Assembly (NCBI RefSeq): GCF_910592395.1
Contig: NC_088325.1
Span: forward strand, 124,001 to 188,000
DNA: 64,000 nucleotides
Source: Lineus longissimus
Taxonomy: Eukaryota; Nemertea; Pilidiophora; Heteronemertea; Lineidae
Direction of reading: 5' to 3'
A program made the position numbers and the translations under genes. This document shows, in pieces, positions 34,498-45,900 of the stretch (its first letter is position 1; each line of letters begins with the position of its first letter). The notes below the pieces were generated by a model. That model was not told where the DNA came from and ran no database searches. It saw nothing but the letters and a program-made list of their open reading frames with translations.

Positions 34498-35432
34498 ATG
34501 TTCGAAGGTCTTTTCAAAAGCGCCTTCAAAAACGAGCTCGCAGAGGACTGAACAATAGCACTTATTTCACAAAAAAATCACTATTTTTTCAATTCCTTTC
34601 GGTTTATTATGTTTTTTAACATAGCATATTATGAAAATTCACCACAAATACAGGTTAAATAGCTCAGCATTTGACCTTTAATGTGTAACAGTATTTGTCT
34701 GTCGCCTATCAGATAAATAATTGAGACAGTTATCATTAATAATAAGTGGAATCGAGGTCTTTGCTGCGCAAAATAGGCCACATGTTATCATATTTGTGTT
34801 CTACGAATCCCCAGGCCACTGTCTGGTCCGAAAACAAACATGACATTTCATGTGTCCTTTATCAGTGGATATATTTTAATATCTGTTGAAGTGCAAAGCA
34901 TCTCGACTCTCGTGATTTAATACTCCCACTAAGTGCTTAGTATGTAAACCCTTGGTTGTGGTCAGGAACGGGGCAAATCAAATGGCATTGGAGTGGCTAG
35001 ATGTCGACGAGGGACACAGAAAGTATACAGGAGTTAACCGCTGTCATCGAGCGACTTAACCATTCGAAATGAAAGCTTTGAGCACTTTTTGATTAAGGGA
35101 TGCCTTTGCATCCCCACAAAAAAGCCGAGAAAGTCAGCTTCGATGAGAATTTACGCTTTACTGCCCAGAAACACCTTGATTCCACCATCATACTTTTACA
35201 TGTCATGTAGTTTGAACGACGCTGGTCAGTAATTTACCTTGAATCCCTTTATGTATTTTCAGGTAACGCCCTCACGTGACACGAAAGAGAAGCCAGTGCC
35301 TCCAGCACAGCAAATGTGACGCGTCAATACGATAACTCGTTGGTGGCGGAATGGACTATCATCTTAGAATATCAAATTTTGTGACTCGGTAACTCTGTTA
35401 GGAAGCGCGCTTCTGATAAAACTCTCACCTAA
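34498..35432. other. Upstream region of the ankyrin/SOCS gene
   Basis: AT-rich at left. An acceptor-like TGTATTTTCAG ends at 35262, about 170 bp before the ankyrin ATG, and could close a 5' UTR intron. Nothing else is recognised. Confidence 0.35.
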
Positions 35433-37682
35433 ATGGCTGAGGCAGATGATGTGGACCTTGAGCTTGAGTTCGTGAAGGCTTGCGTCGAAGGCAACTGTTG
35501 GAAAGCGGCCGATCTCCTGCGATTGGGCGCCGATGCCGGCCAGAGAATCCCGCAGCCGTTTGATAGCAGGAACGGGACGGTTCTTCACGTGTCCGCGGCG
35601 CTGGGTCAGACTGATATGGTGAAACTGTTGCTCGCCAACGGCGCCTTTGTTGGTGCCTGCGATCGCGATGTAGAAACTCCACTCCACCGCGCGTGTAAGG
35701 CGGGCCAATACGCAACCGCAAACATTCTCATCCAACATGGCGCCCGGGTGAATTTCAGCGCCATGTCGACTGCGCCGCTTTATTTGGCTTGCGAAGCTGG
35801 GGCCCCGGATGTAGTCCGTCTGCTTCTGGATCACAACGCAGATGTCAATTCGAAGATTGGTGTAAAAAGGTCATCCGGGTACTATGATGACGATGAGGAA
35901 TACGACTGGGAATTCGGCCCACTTTCAGAATCGCCGCTGTATGTCGCTTACGATAATAACGAAGTCGATGTGGTGAGAATCTTGATGGAGCACGGAGCGA
36001 AGTGTGATATGATGCGGCTGATTCATATCGCGTGTCTTCTTGATGAGCCGGATTGGATTCTGAAGTTTCTTGGTGAAGGGGAGAAGATCAATGTCCGTGA
36101 TGCAGATGGAGGGACCCCACTCCATATCGCCGCGCGCACCGGTCATCTAAACTGCGTCATCCTCTGCTTGAAAAAGAAGGCGAAAATTAACAAAGTTGAC
36201 CAAAGACAGCGCACGGCGATACATTACGCTGCGCAGGAAGACCACGTGGATGTTGTTTCTCACTTATTGAGTTACACGAGCATCAATGTGTTTGCTGCGG
36301 ACCGGGACGGCTATACTCCGCTTCATATCGCATGTAAAAACAATCACTTGAGAATTGTTGAACTGCTGATAAACTTTGAATCCACGCAGCTTTTTGAATT
36401 TGACAACAGCCCCATTTTTTTGTCGACGGATATAAACATCATCGCTCTCCTGTTGGAAGAAGGTGTGAAGGTGAATAGCAAAGATGTTGCGGACAGTGGA
36501 ACCCTCCTGCACAGAGCCTCTCGCAACGGCGACAAAGAGTTGGTCGATCTTTTGCTGCGGTCAAACGCAAAGGTGAACAGCCATGAGAACATGTCCGGCA
36601 TGACTCCGCTCCATCTTGCGTGCAAGGAGCGCCACACTGATATCGCATTGGCTCTGATTGAGCATGGCGCCAACGTGAACGCCATTGAAATGCACAAAGA
36701 TTACACTCCTCTTCATTTCGCGTGCGACACCGGCGAGATCAAAATAGTCGAAGCTCTCATCGAAAATCGCTGCCATCTGCACGTCTATGAGCTGAACCAT
36801 GAGGAATGTGTACAACCACTAGATGTCGCCACAAAAAGAGGGTTCGTGGAAATTGTGGAATTGATACTTAAGCACGCAGTGTCCGGGACAGACGATGATG
36901 ACAGCATCAAATCTAAAATTCAAGAACCCCTTGAAATCGCTTGCGACAACCGATTCCCGAAGTTAGTCAAGCTATTCCTGAAGCATGGCGCATGCGTGGA
37001 TTTTCCTGACAATAGCTACCGAAGCCAACTCTTCGATGTCGTCATAAATTCCTACATCCGGAGTTTAGACAATGCGGAACAACCCGGAAACACGAATGAC
37101 GTCATTTCCATTTTGATCGACTTGATTAACGCGGGATGTCGTCTCGGACATTTCTTTTCTAATATGGGATGCGAGTTGTCCCACTTTTATGAGGCCGAAT
37201 CCATATTTGCCCCAAAGAGGGAGCTGTCGCGTTTTCTCATGCTGACTGGGATTGATATTTTTAACAACGTAGGCGACGAATTCTTGATGTCGATATTGCG
37301 CAGCAATGACTTGGAGACTATTGGCGTGCTTGCCGCTTGCGGGTACCGGTTCAGCGAAACTCGGGTCGTGGCGCAGTGCGCCGGATTTGAAGATGGCGAC
37401 ATGCTCCTGGCAGAGGTCAGAGAGGTCATATTCAAAGTTCCCTCATTACAAGACATATGTCGATTGAAAGTCAGGTGCATTCTGCGCAGGAACCTCCACA
37501 TCGAGGCAGAGATGCGCTGGAAGAGCCGCCTATCGGCAAGAATTGGCCACTACCTGAGGAAGTTCGCCGGGAAGAAACGAAAAAGGCTCCCTATGTACGG
37601 CATCAATAGGCTGGTGGATAATTTGCCTCTGCCGAATCGCGTTAAGGACTTTCTATGTTTTAATCTGATTGACGTGCATTGA
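35433..37682 (+). CDS. Ankyrin-repeat protein with C-terminal SOCS box (ASB-like), intronless
   Basis: One uninterrupted 749-codon frame, more GC-rich than its surroundings, starts ATGGCTGAGGCAG after an in-frame stop region. From about residue 45 to 560 there are around fourteen ankyrin repeats, with TPLHIAA, TPLHIACK, TPLHLACK and TPLHFACD among the clear cores; acidic DDDEEYDWE splits two repeats near residue 155. The end is a SOCS box: BC box SLQDICRLKVRCIL (671-684) and Cul5 box LPLP (731-734) followed by NRVKDFLCF. SOCS-box proteins recruit Elongin B/C and Cullin-5 as ubiquitin-ligase substrate receptors, and the ankyrins choose the substrate. Unusual is a basic insert of about 35 residues between the two boxes. 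Lack of introns in the coding region suggests retro-origin or a lineage-expanded family. Confidence 0.9.
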   Translation: MAEADDVDLELEFVKACVEGNCWKAADLLRLGADAGQRIPQPFDSRNGTVLHVSAALGQTDMVKLLLANGAFVGACDRDVETPLHRACKAGQYATANILIQHGARVNFSAMSTAPLYLACEAGAPDVVRLLLDHNADVNSKIGVKRSSGYYDDDEEYDWEFGPLSESPLYVAYDNNEVDVVRILMEHGAKCDMMRLIHIACLLDEPDWILKFLGEGEKINVRDADGGTPLHIAARTGHLNCVILCLKKKAKINKVDQRQRTAIHYAAQEDHVDVVSHLLSYTSINVFAADRDGYTPLHIACKNNHLRIVELLINFESTQLFEFDNSPIFLSTDINIIALLLEEGVKVNSKDVADSGTLLHRASRNGDKELVDLLLRSNAKVNSHENMSGMTPLHLACKERHTDIALALIEHGANVNAIEMHKDYTPLHFACDTGEIKIVEALIENRCHLHVYELNHEECVQPLDVATKRGFVEIVELILKHAVSGTDDDDSIKSKIQEPLEIACDNRFPKLVKLFLKHGACVDFPDNSYRSQLFDVVINSYIRSLDNAEQPGNTNDVISILIDLINAGCRLGHFFSNMGCELSHFYEAESIFAPKRELSRFLMLTGIDIFNNVGDEFLMSILRSNDLETIGVLAACGYRFSETRVVAQCAGFEDGDMLLAEVREVIFKVPSLQDICRLKVRCILRRNLHIEAEMRWKSRLSARIGHYLRKFAGKKRKRLPMYGINRLVDNLPLPNRVKDFLCFNLIDVH

Positions 37683-37824
37683 ATAGAAAGAAAGGTGGTT
37701 TGTGATTGGACGCTGTAAACAGCAGATCCGCAGGTATAGACCAGATGAATACAGCCTCAAGTAACTGCTGATCTTAGTGATTGTCCGGTCCCCTGATCAT
37801 CGCTTGTTTTGAGTGGCGTTTCAG

Positions 37825-37960
37825 AGGCTTCATCCTCGAAAATCCAGAGTCAGTCGTATCCTCCTCCCCTCGCACACGTTACTGGAAGCTTGTGAGTTTA
37901 TTCAGGGCATAAGCTCGGTCGATAGTGCCGAGTGGTGGCCTGAGTCTTTGTTTCAGTGCC
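37825..37960. repeat. Dispersed repeat, copy 2
   Basis: TTTCAGAGGCTTCATCCTCG, then CCAGAGTCAGTCGTATCC, then CCTCGCACACGTTAC and AAGCTCGGTCGATAGTGCC parallel 24770-24890. Confidence 0.6.
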
Positions 37961-39029
37961 TTACTGACGATGCTTGGACTTCTGGGGTATTACTCAGCAG
38001 GGGCGTAGCTAGCTTTTCGGTGGTAGTGGTGGACAGGTGGGGGGAGGGTACAAATGGCTCTCTGAGGGGGGAAGCAAATTCACACTTTTTGAAATTCTCG
38101 GCCAAAGTCATGCATGGCCAAATCACGTCTTCAGTGACTTCTGGGGGCATCCCACGCTCCCCGCCTAGCAGTGCTACGTCCATGCCGGATCAGAGTTCTT
38201 TCAATCTAACACTATTCATCATACTAATAATGGGGAGGTTGAGAAACCCTACGAAAATGAACTACGAAGAGCGAAGGTCTAGATTTCATCAATTCACCTG
38301 GAACGACTTTTGTACTTAACTCGTACAAGAAACTGTGGAAATCTTTATGAAATGTCGCCACTAAAATAATGAAGGCATGCAGACCTTCCTACCTCGTCGT
38401 TCGTAGGGTTTGCGTAACCTGCCTATTATGCGTACTGCGTAGAGAGTTGAAGTTTCATGTGATATAGTTCCAGACTTATCAAACAAATAGACGGAGACAG
38501 AGTTCAAATTGGTGATAGCACACAAGATTTTGGAACCTATGCTTTAATCCCGCTAGATGTACGGTGTAGCATTAGAATGCACTGTTAAAAACAAGTGCTA
38601 AAAATGAAATTAAGGTCTTGTTCTGTTTCTATCACGACGGACCTCCAGCTTTATCTAAGCAAAGATGGGGACTATATGGACTAGGAGCACTACCAGATTG
38701 TGACAGGAGTCACGTTCAGCCTCGTACCCAGCCATCATTGTATGCCTCCCTCTCACACCAGGCAGTTGTCTATCAAATGGTGCAGACGTTCGTGGCCTGA
38801 GACTGGACAGCTGATCCTTGTAGGTCTTGTAATATCATATCCTGATCTATTACTGAATAGCTCTACAACGAGGAATTTGAAGGCGGACGATCTACGTGCT
38901 CGATAAAAATCATACTTTTGAGCTTGGGCCATGTGTTTTATATAAGATTACAAGTAATGCAAACTTCGAAAAGCATGATATCATACTATCTGAGCCCCAT
39001 TCACGTTCAAACCGGTTTGACCCGATTTG

Positions 39030-39130
39030 TGGTTTGACTCGGAAGTTTTTTCATCCTTTCAGAGTTCAAAATTCTGAAAAATTTTCAAAGCCAAACTTTT
39101 TTGGGCCTGATGATGTTTCTTCATTTTGAT
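39030..39130. mobile_element. pogo-like MITE interior fragment, reverse orientation
   Basis: TTTCAGAGTTCAAAATTCTG, then CTGATGATGTTTCTTCATTT, are the reverse complement of the AT-rich interior at 27850-27960 and 53100-53220. No inverted terminal repeat is visible. Confidence 0.55.
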
Positions 39131-40182
39131 TAGAAAAAAAACAAGTGAAAAAAATATTTGGGCTATGATTATACTATATTGTCTTACTTTTGGATATGGG
39201 CCCAAGAAATCATGAAAGACATATGAATCTAATAAATAAACTGATATTCATTCTCGAATTACCTATTTCGGGATCGGGTTCACACTCCCGGACAACCACT
39301 GCAGGCCAAGCATGAGTTTTACAAACACACAAATAATTGAAGTAGGCCTATGTAGAAAATCCATGAAATTCTGCTTTTGTTCGTTGAATTTTCAAGGTTA
39401 TTGTTCGAAGATTTGTACACATTACGCGTCACCCTTAGGCTTTGATATATCTATCATGATGGGTCTTGTAGGCCTAGGTGAATACAGGAGGCATAGGACG
39501 TGATATTTGACAGAAGGTTTGTCACCTGGTCATATACGCTCTTCGCTGTTTTATTTCGTGGACATGGAGCTGTAGGACATGACCAAGCGATGACACGGGA
39601 TGGCCAAAACGCGGGTAAACATCTTCTATTTTCCTACAGCCGTTTCGTCCGGTATTTTCACGCTGTTTCGTGAGATAAATCATGTTTGTTGAAGAAATGT
39701 CGTCAAGGAAGTAGCAGTTTGGTATTGTGAGCGGGATATGTGAGCAGTGTGATTCCTGGTTTGTTTCAGTTCAGGATTACAAATATCTGGTTTTTAATTT
39801 TGCAAAGGATTTTCAAAGAAAGTTACATTTTGGAGTAGGCTGAAGTGAGCATAATTGTCTTACTTATAGCTGGGCGACAGGAAGTGTGTATGTGATACTT
39901 CCTATTAGTGTTGTATTAGTCCACTACTTATTAAGAAACTCATAATCAACATTTCTTTGGACCTAACGAAGAGCTTTTATCGGATTACTGAAAGTAACAC
40001 GCACCCTCATTGTCAATTTCAATCAGAAGGATAAATGTGTTCACATCATGATGCAACATGTTTACCTAGTGAGAGCTAACAGGAACCGTTAGTATAAGCC
40101 AGGTGTCGAAGCAAGCACAGAGAGAAGATATTTGGAGGTAAGTTTCTGCAGTGAAAAGTCTCTGAGCCGATACCCCTTTACG

Positions 40183-40328
40183 CAGGACACGCTCTCTACT
40201 AAGGACAGTGACTTTGGTCCCAAACAGGTCCTTTTTTACAACTTGACCTGTGTAATCAGGAACCTCACTATTAAGGACGGCATATGTCAGTCCCAGGGTT
40301 GTCCTATATAGAGAGGTCTCACTGTATT
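40183..40328. mobile_element. MITE related to 11724-11885
   Basis: Left end CTCTCTACTAAGGACAG and right end GTCCTATATAGAGAGG are imperfect inverted copies 145 bp apart. There is no coding capacity. Confidence 0.6.
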
Positions 40329-41379
40329 AACTTGGCCAGCTCATGTATCAGATCGATAAGAATTCTATGAAGGGGTTTTTCAAGCTTGTCCACGTTAACA
40401 TGGACTACTATGAACAATTTTGAAGATGTTTTTCATCTTTAGATATTTCTAGGTCAACGACCCCCGTTCGGTTCGTGTATTACTGACAGGCAAGATGGTA
40501 TTCATCTAATCTATTTTCGGCAATTTTGAAATCTACCAGTCGTGGTCTGATTCGTAACAGGTAACACGAGATACCCTATTAGGCCCTATAAGTAGATAAG
40601 TAATTGATAATTAAATAAACCCAGATTGAATCACAAAACCTCATATAAGAGGGATCTAATTGCTCATGATTGATGAGCAAGGTATTTGTTAGAGAGCTCG
40701 AGCGGGTGGCCTACTTTTACGGGAATTTTCACCAATGGTGAATTTAAGTAACAGCCCCCTCCCCTACCATACACGCACACACACTAAACATTCGACCTGT
40801 ATGAAGTGTGTGCATGGCAACTGTGTCTCAGGATGTGTTACCTACAATTTCATTTCTGGAACGACGAAATACAAAATGATTTCCTGTAGCTCTCACACAT
40901 TTGGTAGCATACTAACATCTACTTTTGAGCTTTGATGAGAAAAACTCACAGCGAACGCTTGTCGTGTCACACGTCCATTCTACGGAATAACTTCTTTCGA
41001 TAATATACCAAACGAAGATCTCCTGAATAAAGGACATGCTTTACCGCTCAATCACACCAAAATAAACATGCATGCAATGATATAAGCCAAGTATATTTGG
41101 AAAGTTGCCATGATTCGAACAAGTTGTACACTTGTCATTTCAAATTTCACACTATGTTCTTCCCGGATTTGGCCCCGGGAATTTCACTATTCGTCAACAG
41201 AAAGAGCAAACCTTAACCTTTAAATCTGCTTTCCCATACTTGATTAGTAAATATTTTTATTTGTTTGGGACACATATTTATCTTTACAAAATTGGGAACT
41301 GCTTTGTCTCCAGAGAAGGCCCGGTAAATCGCTAATATCTATTTCTGGTGAACCGCTTGACTTGTCTCTTCAATGAAAT

Positions 41380-41985
41380 GGTCAATGCATGCCAAACACT
41401 ACAATACATGCGACTCCCACTGTACATTGCATGTGCAGTCAATGCATGCCGAGCACTACAAGACATACGACTCCCACTGTACAATGCATGTGCAGTCAAT
41501 GCATGCCGAGCACTACAATATACACACGACTCCCACTGTACAATGCATGTGCAGTCAATGCATGCCAAGCACTACAAGACATACGACTCCCACTGTACAA
41601 TGCATGTGCAGTCAATGCATGCCGAGCACTACAATATACACACGACTCCCACTGTACAATGCATGTGCAGTCAATGCATGCCAAGCACTACAAGACATAC
41701 GACTCCCACTGTACAATGCATGTGCAGTCAATGCATGCCGAGCACTACAATATACACACGACTCCCACTGTACAATGCATGTGCAGTCAATGCATACCAA
41801 GCACTACAATACACACGACTCCCACTGTACAATGCATGTGCAGTCAATGCATGCCGAGCACTACAATACATACGACTCCCACTGTACAATGCATGTGCAG
41901 TCAATGCATGCCAAGCACTACAATACATACGACTCCCACTGTACAATGCATGTGCAGTCAATGCATGCCAAGCCCTACAATTCAC
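41380..41985. repeat. 58-bp minisatellite with 116-bp higher-order repeat
   Basis: About eleven units contain CGACTCCCACTGTACAATGC and ATGTGCAGTCAATGCATGCC. Slightly different 57- and 59-bp forms alternate in the middle, so a 116-bp pair repeats at 41496, 41612 and 41728. Stop codons are absent from all three forward frames over most of the array, which makes long false reading frames. Confidence 0.92.
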
Positions 41986-42905
41986 TGCCATTTCCCCAAA
42001 AAAGGTCATTCGCCTCGATTTGAGTAACGAAATACAGGCCATTTCTCATTACAGCAAAAGAGTGGCAGTGAAGTCTTCAGTCAGGCCGAAAAGAGGGCCA
42101 AATATACGTTGTCTGGGTATCTGAGGGCTAAAAATCGTCAAAAAAAACTTCAGTTGATTTGCTCATCTCTTCTGAGTCCCAAAATCAGATTCAAGAATAA
42201 ACAAACTTTGAAGAAATCGGGCCACATACTTCTGAAAAGGCCTATAAGTATATCTTTTCATTTCACAAGAAAAGAAGGTATTTGACCCACAAACCAGCCT
42301 GACTTCTTTTGAATGTCTTTAAGCTAAACTATCATAAATCGTCTCAATGAATATGATATTGTAGTTTATAACACCAGTGACAGAATACGATCCTTCGAAA
42401 TGACAATCTTTGCATGTGAGTACGAGTACATCGAAGTATACTTGGCCTACACGTGTAACGTGCAGGCGAAGTATCTTGAAAGTCACACTGAAAAGCATGC
42501 ACCTGCTTTGTGACTATCTTTGTGAGTTAACCCACGTGATATCTACATGTGCAGTGGTAAAGATTTATCGCGTGATGGACTCGGAAACTTGCGCCTTTAT
42601 GGACAGTGGTGCATGTCTTCCGCTGGGCACGACCAGGCCGGAAATGGTCAGTGTCGATGGGATATAGTTTTCGTTTTTGTTCTCTGAGTTGGGTAAAAGT
42701 TACCACGTTTTTTCTTATGATATAACTTATAATATTATAGGATGGTAGTGCCCCAATGGCTCCGGGTTATTTTCACATGTCGACCCCTCACAGACAGTTT
42801 CACCTGCCTCTCATCATAGATGTCATATGGCAGCTACTAATCTTTGGGCGTTGTCATGGCACTCTAGATGGAATGACTTCAAGTCTTTTTGGCGTTTTCA
42901 GGAAC

Positions 42906-45900
42906 ATGGGGGAGGAAATTCTCGAATTTCTGCTGGTCCTTGTGACGTCTGTCTTCCTATGTGAAGGTGGGTATGGGCAGTCAGAGCATCATCAAAAGTA
43001 GCATGGCAACAATCTGACCTTGGAGGGTCTACTGTGGACGAGATTTGGGGACGTAGCCCATCTAATGCCACCACTTGAAGATAATGAAGAGGTCGTTCAG
43101 GTGGCAAAGTGAACTGGCCAAAGTAGTTCTCGTCAAAACAAGCGTACATTTCAATATTTGAGCGATTGTTTCACTACACTTTGTATTGGTAGTGTTTGAA
43201 GCCGAGTTGAACTTGTGTATTGCTTTTTTGAGAAAGGTTTTAGAATCGAGGTCAAAAGGAGATGAACCCCGTAACTAGCGCATTTCAATTTTATTTATCA
43301 TTGCAGCCATACCGGACCTCACCACGTCGGGCAATGTTGACTTCTACAGGGAGGGTCAAAATATCACAGCTAAGTGGAAACCACTTGACAAAGTCTACCG
43401 AGGGATAAAAGTCAAATATTGTGCCACGACCGATTCGCCATGTTTGATGCATGACGTCAGAGATGTCAAGGCCACCGAGGTGACCTTCAGTGTGTTACAG
43501 TACTCAAAGTATGAGTGTGCTTTACTTGTCCTCGACGCTGGTTCACTTACATACACTTCTCCGAGAATGCCTGCAAGTTGTAAGTATCTGGAGTCTGGGA
43601 CAAATTACATGTAAGCTATAACTCCGAAAATATAAACGGATAAGCGGGACTAGGGCACAGGCATCCGAAAAGGTGGCGCTGATTTTAACGGGGTATGCAA
43701 AGTCCTCTGCCGGACAACTTTAGCGCTGTAGAGACTATTATTCGAGTAAGAACACAGTCTGTGATAGCACCGGCCCCTCATGAAACACGTTTCGTGAGGT
43801 CCTTACATAGCCAGCAAACGTCTTATATGAAGGCTTCTATCTCATCGTGTTTTGAACGGACAGTTTTGGTTTGTTCTCGTGTTTTTGTGCGTCATCATCA
43901 TCAATGACAAAGACCAAAGCAAACTTGATACGATCTCGATCTTCTCTTTGTGCAGTCCGACCAGATTTTTCTGACATCACCTTCGTCCAGAAAGACGAAT
44001 TCATCACGGGGACTTGGCAACCATTTGGATCTTCTTCCTACACTACACTCAAAGTCCGCTGGTGCGTGGCAAATGATGCGCAAGACTTGTCATGTGACCT
44101 CTACGCGGTGGGAAACGTGTCCGCCTCCACGGCAACGGTGAAGGTCAGCAAGGATAAGAGGTACATGTGTTCCGTGTTGGTGATTGATATCAGTGGGGAG
44201 TCACATTCATCAACACCTATACTGGCTGAGGGTAAGTTTTTTGGTATTTGCTGCTCGTTGCTTAAGATAATGACAACAAGTCATGTGACTAATGCACGTG
44301 ACATGTCCAATCTCCAAGCCTCACCCGGCATTAGTAACGACTGCTTAATGATAGGCTAGCACCGTTAACTACGGAGAATGTAGCTGTTCCTCTCATAGGT
44401 AGATTGTTGTATGTCCAGAAATATAATCTTGGTTTCTCCCCAGGATCTGACCCGAGCCCTCGTGCATGGAAGCCAGTAGTTTTAACCACTTAGCCATGAG
44501 ACTCCCCAAAGTGTGAAATCAGAACGGGTCTTGATATGTTCGAATCGTCACTTGGTGGACTAAGCTGCAGACGCCCTGACCACTTAACAACTGAGGCCTC
44601 TACTTTTTATGTGTCTTACTTGTTTCAAGCTGACATGCATGCATAAAAACCCTAACGGCCAAGTTAGAAAACACTACCACACGTCCGCCATGTTTTGAAC
44701 GACCGGTCACCCATGTTTCAATCGCCCTCAGATATGATAGACTACCAGCAGGCTGCAGTGGCGCTGCCGTATCCACCAACAGAGCACTGGATGTGGAGCA
44801 CAGATATGAGCATCAGTTCATATAGTCATACTTGTACTACTATAAGTGACCATTGCGATCTCGCGCGGTCATTGTTGCCATCGAATCGTTTTTATGCATG
44901 CATGTAAGCTTTAAAGTTACACTTTTGCATATATTTACCGTTGCAAAGCAGTCGCTCTGACCTCTTGGCTTCTGAGGCCTCACCTCCTTATATGTCTTAT
45001 TAGTGTTGATGGTTCACTAATTATCAACATTCCGTTTTCAGTGAGGAATACCAGTGCGAATATCATCATTATAATAGTGGTCGTTGTGGTCGTCGTTGCA
45101 CTCATTGTTGTCGCGGTTGTTCTTTATCTTGTCTTGAAGAACTATTGCCTGGTGAGAGGTGAGTGTATCGTGCGTAGGAGGGGGTGGGAGGGGCGAGGTT
45201 GAGGAAGGGGTGGTCATTTTCATCATCATCGTCGCACACTAATCGTGGTGGCGTACTGCTGAGAGTGCCTGGCTATCAATCCAAGGTCGAGGGTTCGTAT
45301 CCCAGTCTTGCTGCCGATTTGTCCTTCACGGGATGGACTCAAGTCGTGAAGTTGAAAGCGAAATTGAAATGTTGCTGCATGTAGCTTAAAGACAGGGGAT
45401 CACCGCCAGGTGGCAACATGACTCATCCAGGCAGCTTACTGATGCATAGTACCATTGCATAAGGCTGATGCACTGTGACAACATTCACCTGTATGTACAT
45501 TTAATGTACATGTTTGATCGTTGCTTCCAGATGCATATGTCGTCATGCCGGACACTGAGAAAGAAGCCAAGAAATCCATGAAAAGAATCCGAAAGCAATC
45601 AATTGATTACGTGATATCTGAAGACGAAGCGAAAGGTCGGTATTATATTGGATTCCACATGATAAATTCCATATTAGTGTCAAAGCTTACCGATAGGAAG
45701 TGCTCGTAGTAGCCTAATGCCATAGTGCCCCGCGTGGGGGTGCTAAATTGGCCCTTTAGGATGACGGAGAGGAGCAAAGAGTAGTTTACCCCCCTCCCCG
45801 CCCATGACCAAAGAGTTGACTTCGGGTTCAGCACTGTTTCGTATAACTTCTCAAAACTTGATTGTATTTCTTGTTCAGCTTCCAGATATCGTGCTAAGGA

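Larger units (their letters stand above)
37683..42905. other. Repeat-rich spacer between the ankyrin gene and the receptor gene
   Basis: Holds the dispersed repeat at 37825-37960, a reverse-oriented fragment of the pogo-like MITE interior (39030-39130), a MITE (40183-40328) and a 58-bp minisatellite (41380-41985). A 168-codon frame at 37813-38319 overlaps repeat sequence and shows no domain. No gene is supported. Confidence 0.55.

Noticed and set aside
35262-35320. Second exon joining the THAP exon
   Set aside because: An acceptor is present and the phase fits, but the short frame lacks the CxxH half of the domain and soon stops; more likely 5' UTR of the ankyrin gene or chance.
37813-38319. 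168-codon frame after the ankyrin gene
   Set aside because: Starts in a dispersed repeat, low-complexity middle, no resemblance to a family.
41348-42124. 258-codon open frame and its overlapping long frames
   Set aside because: Made of the 58-bp minisatellite; open in three frames at once, so lack of stops is a property of the unit.
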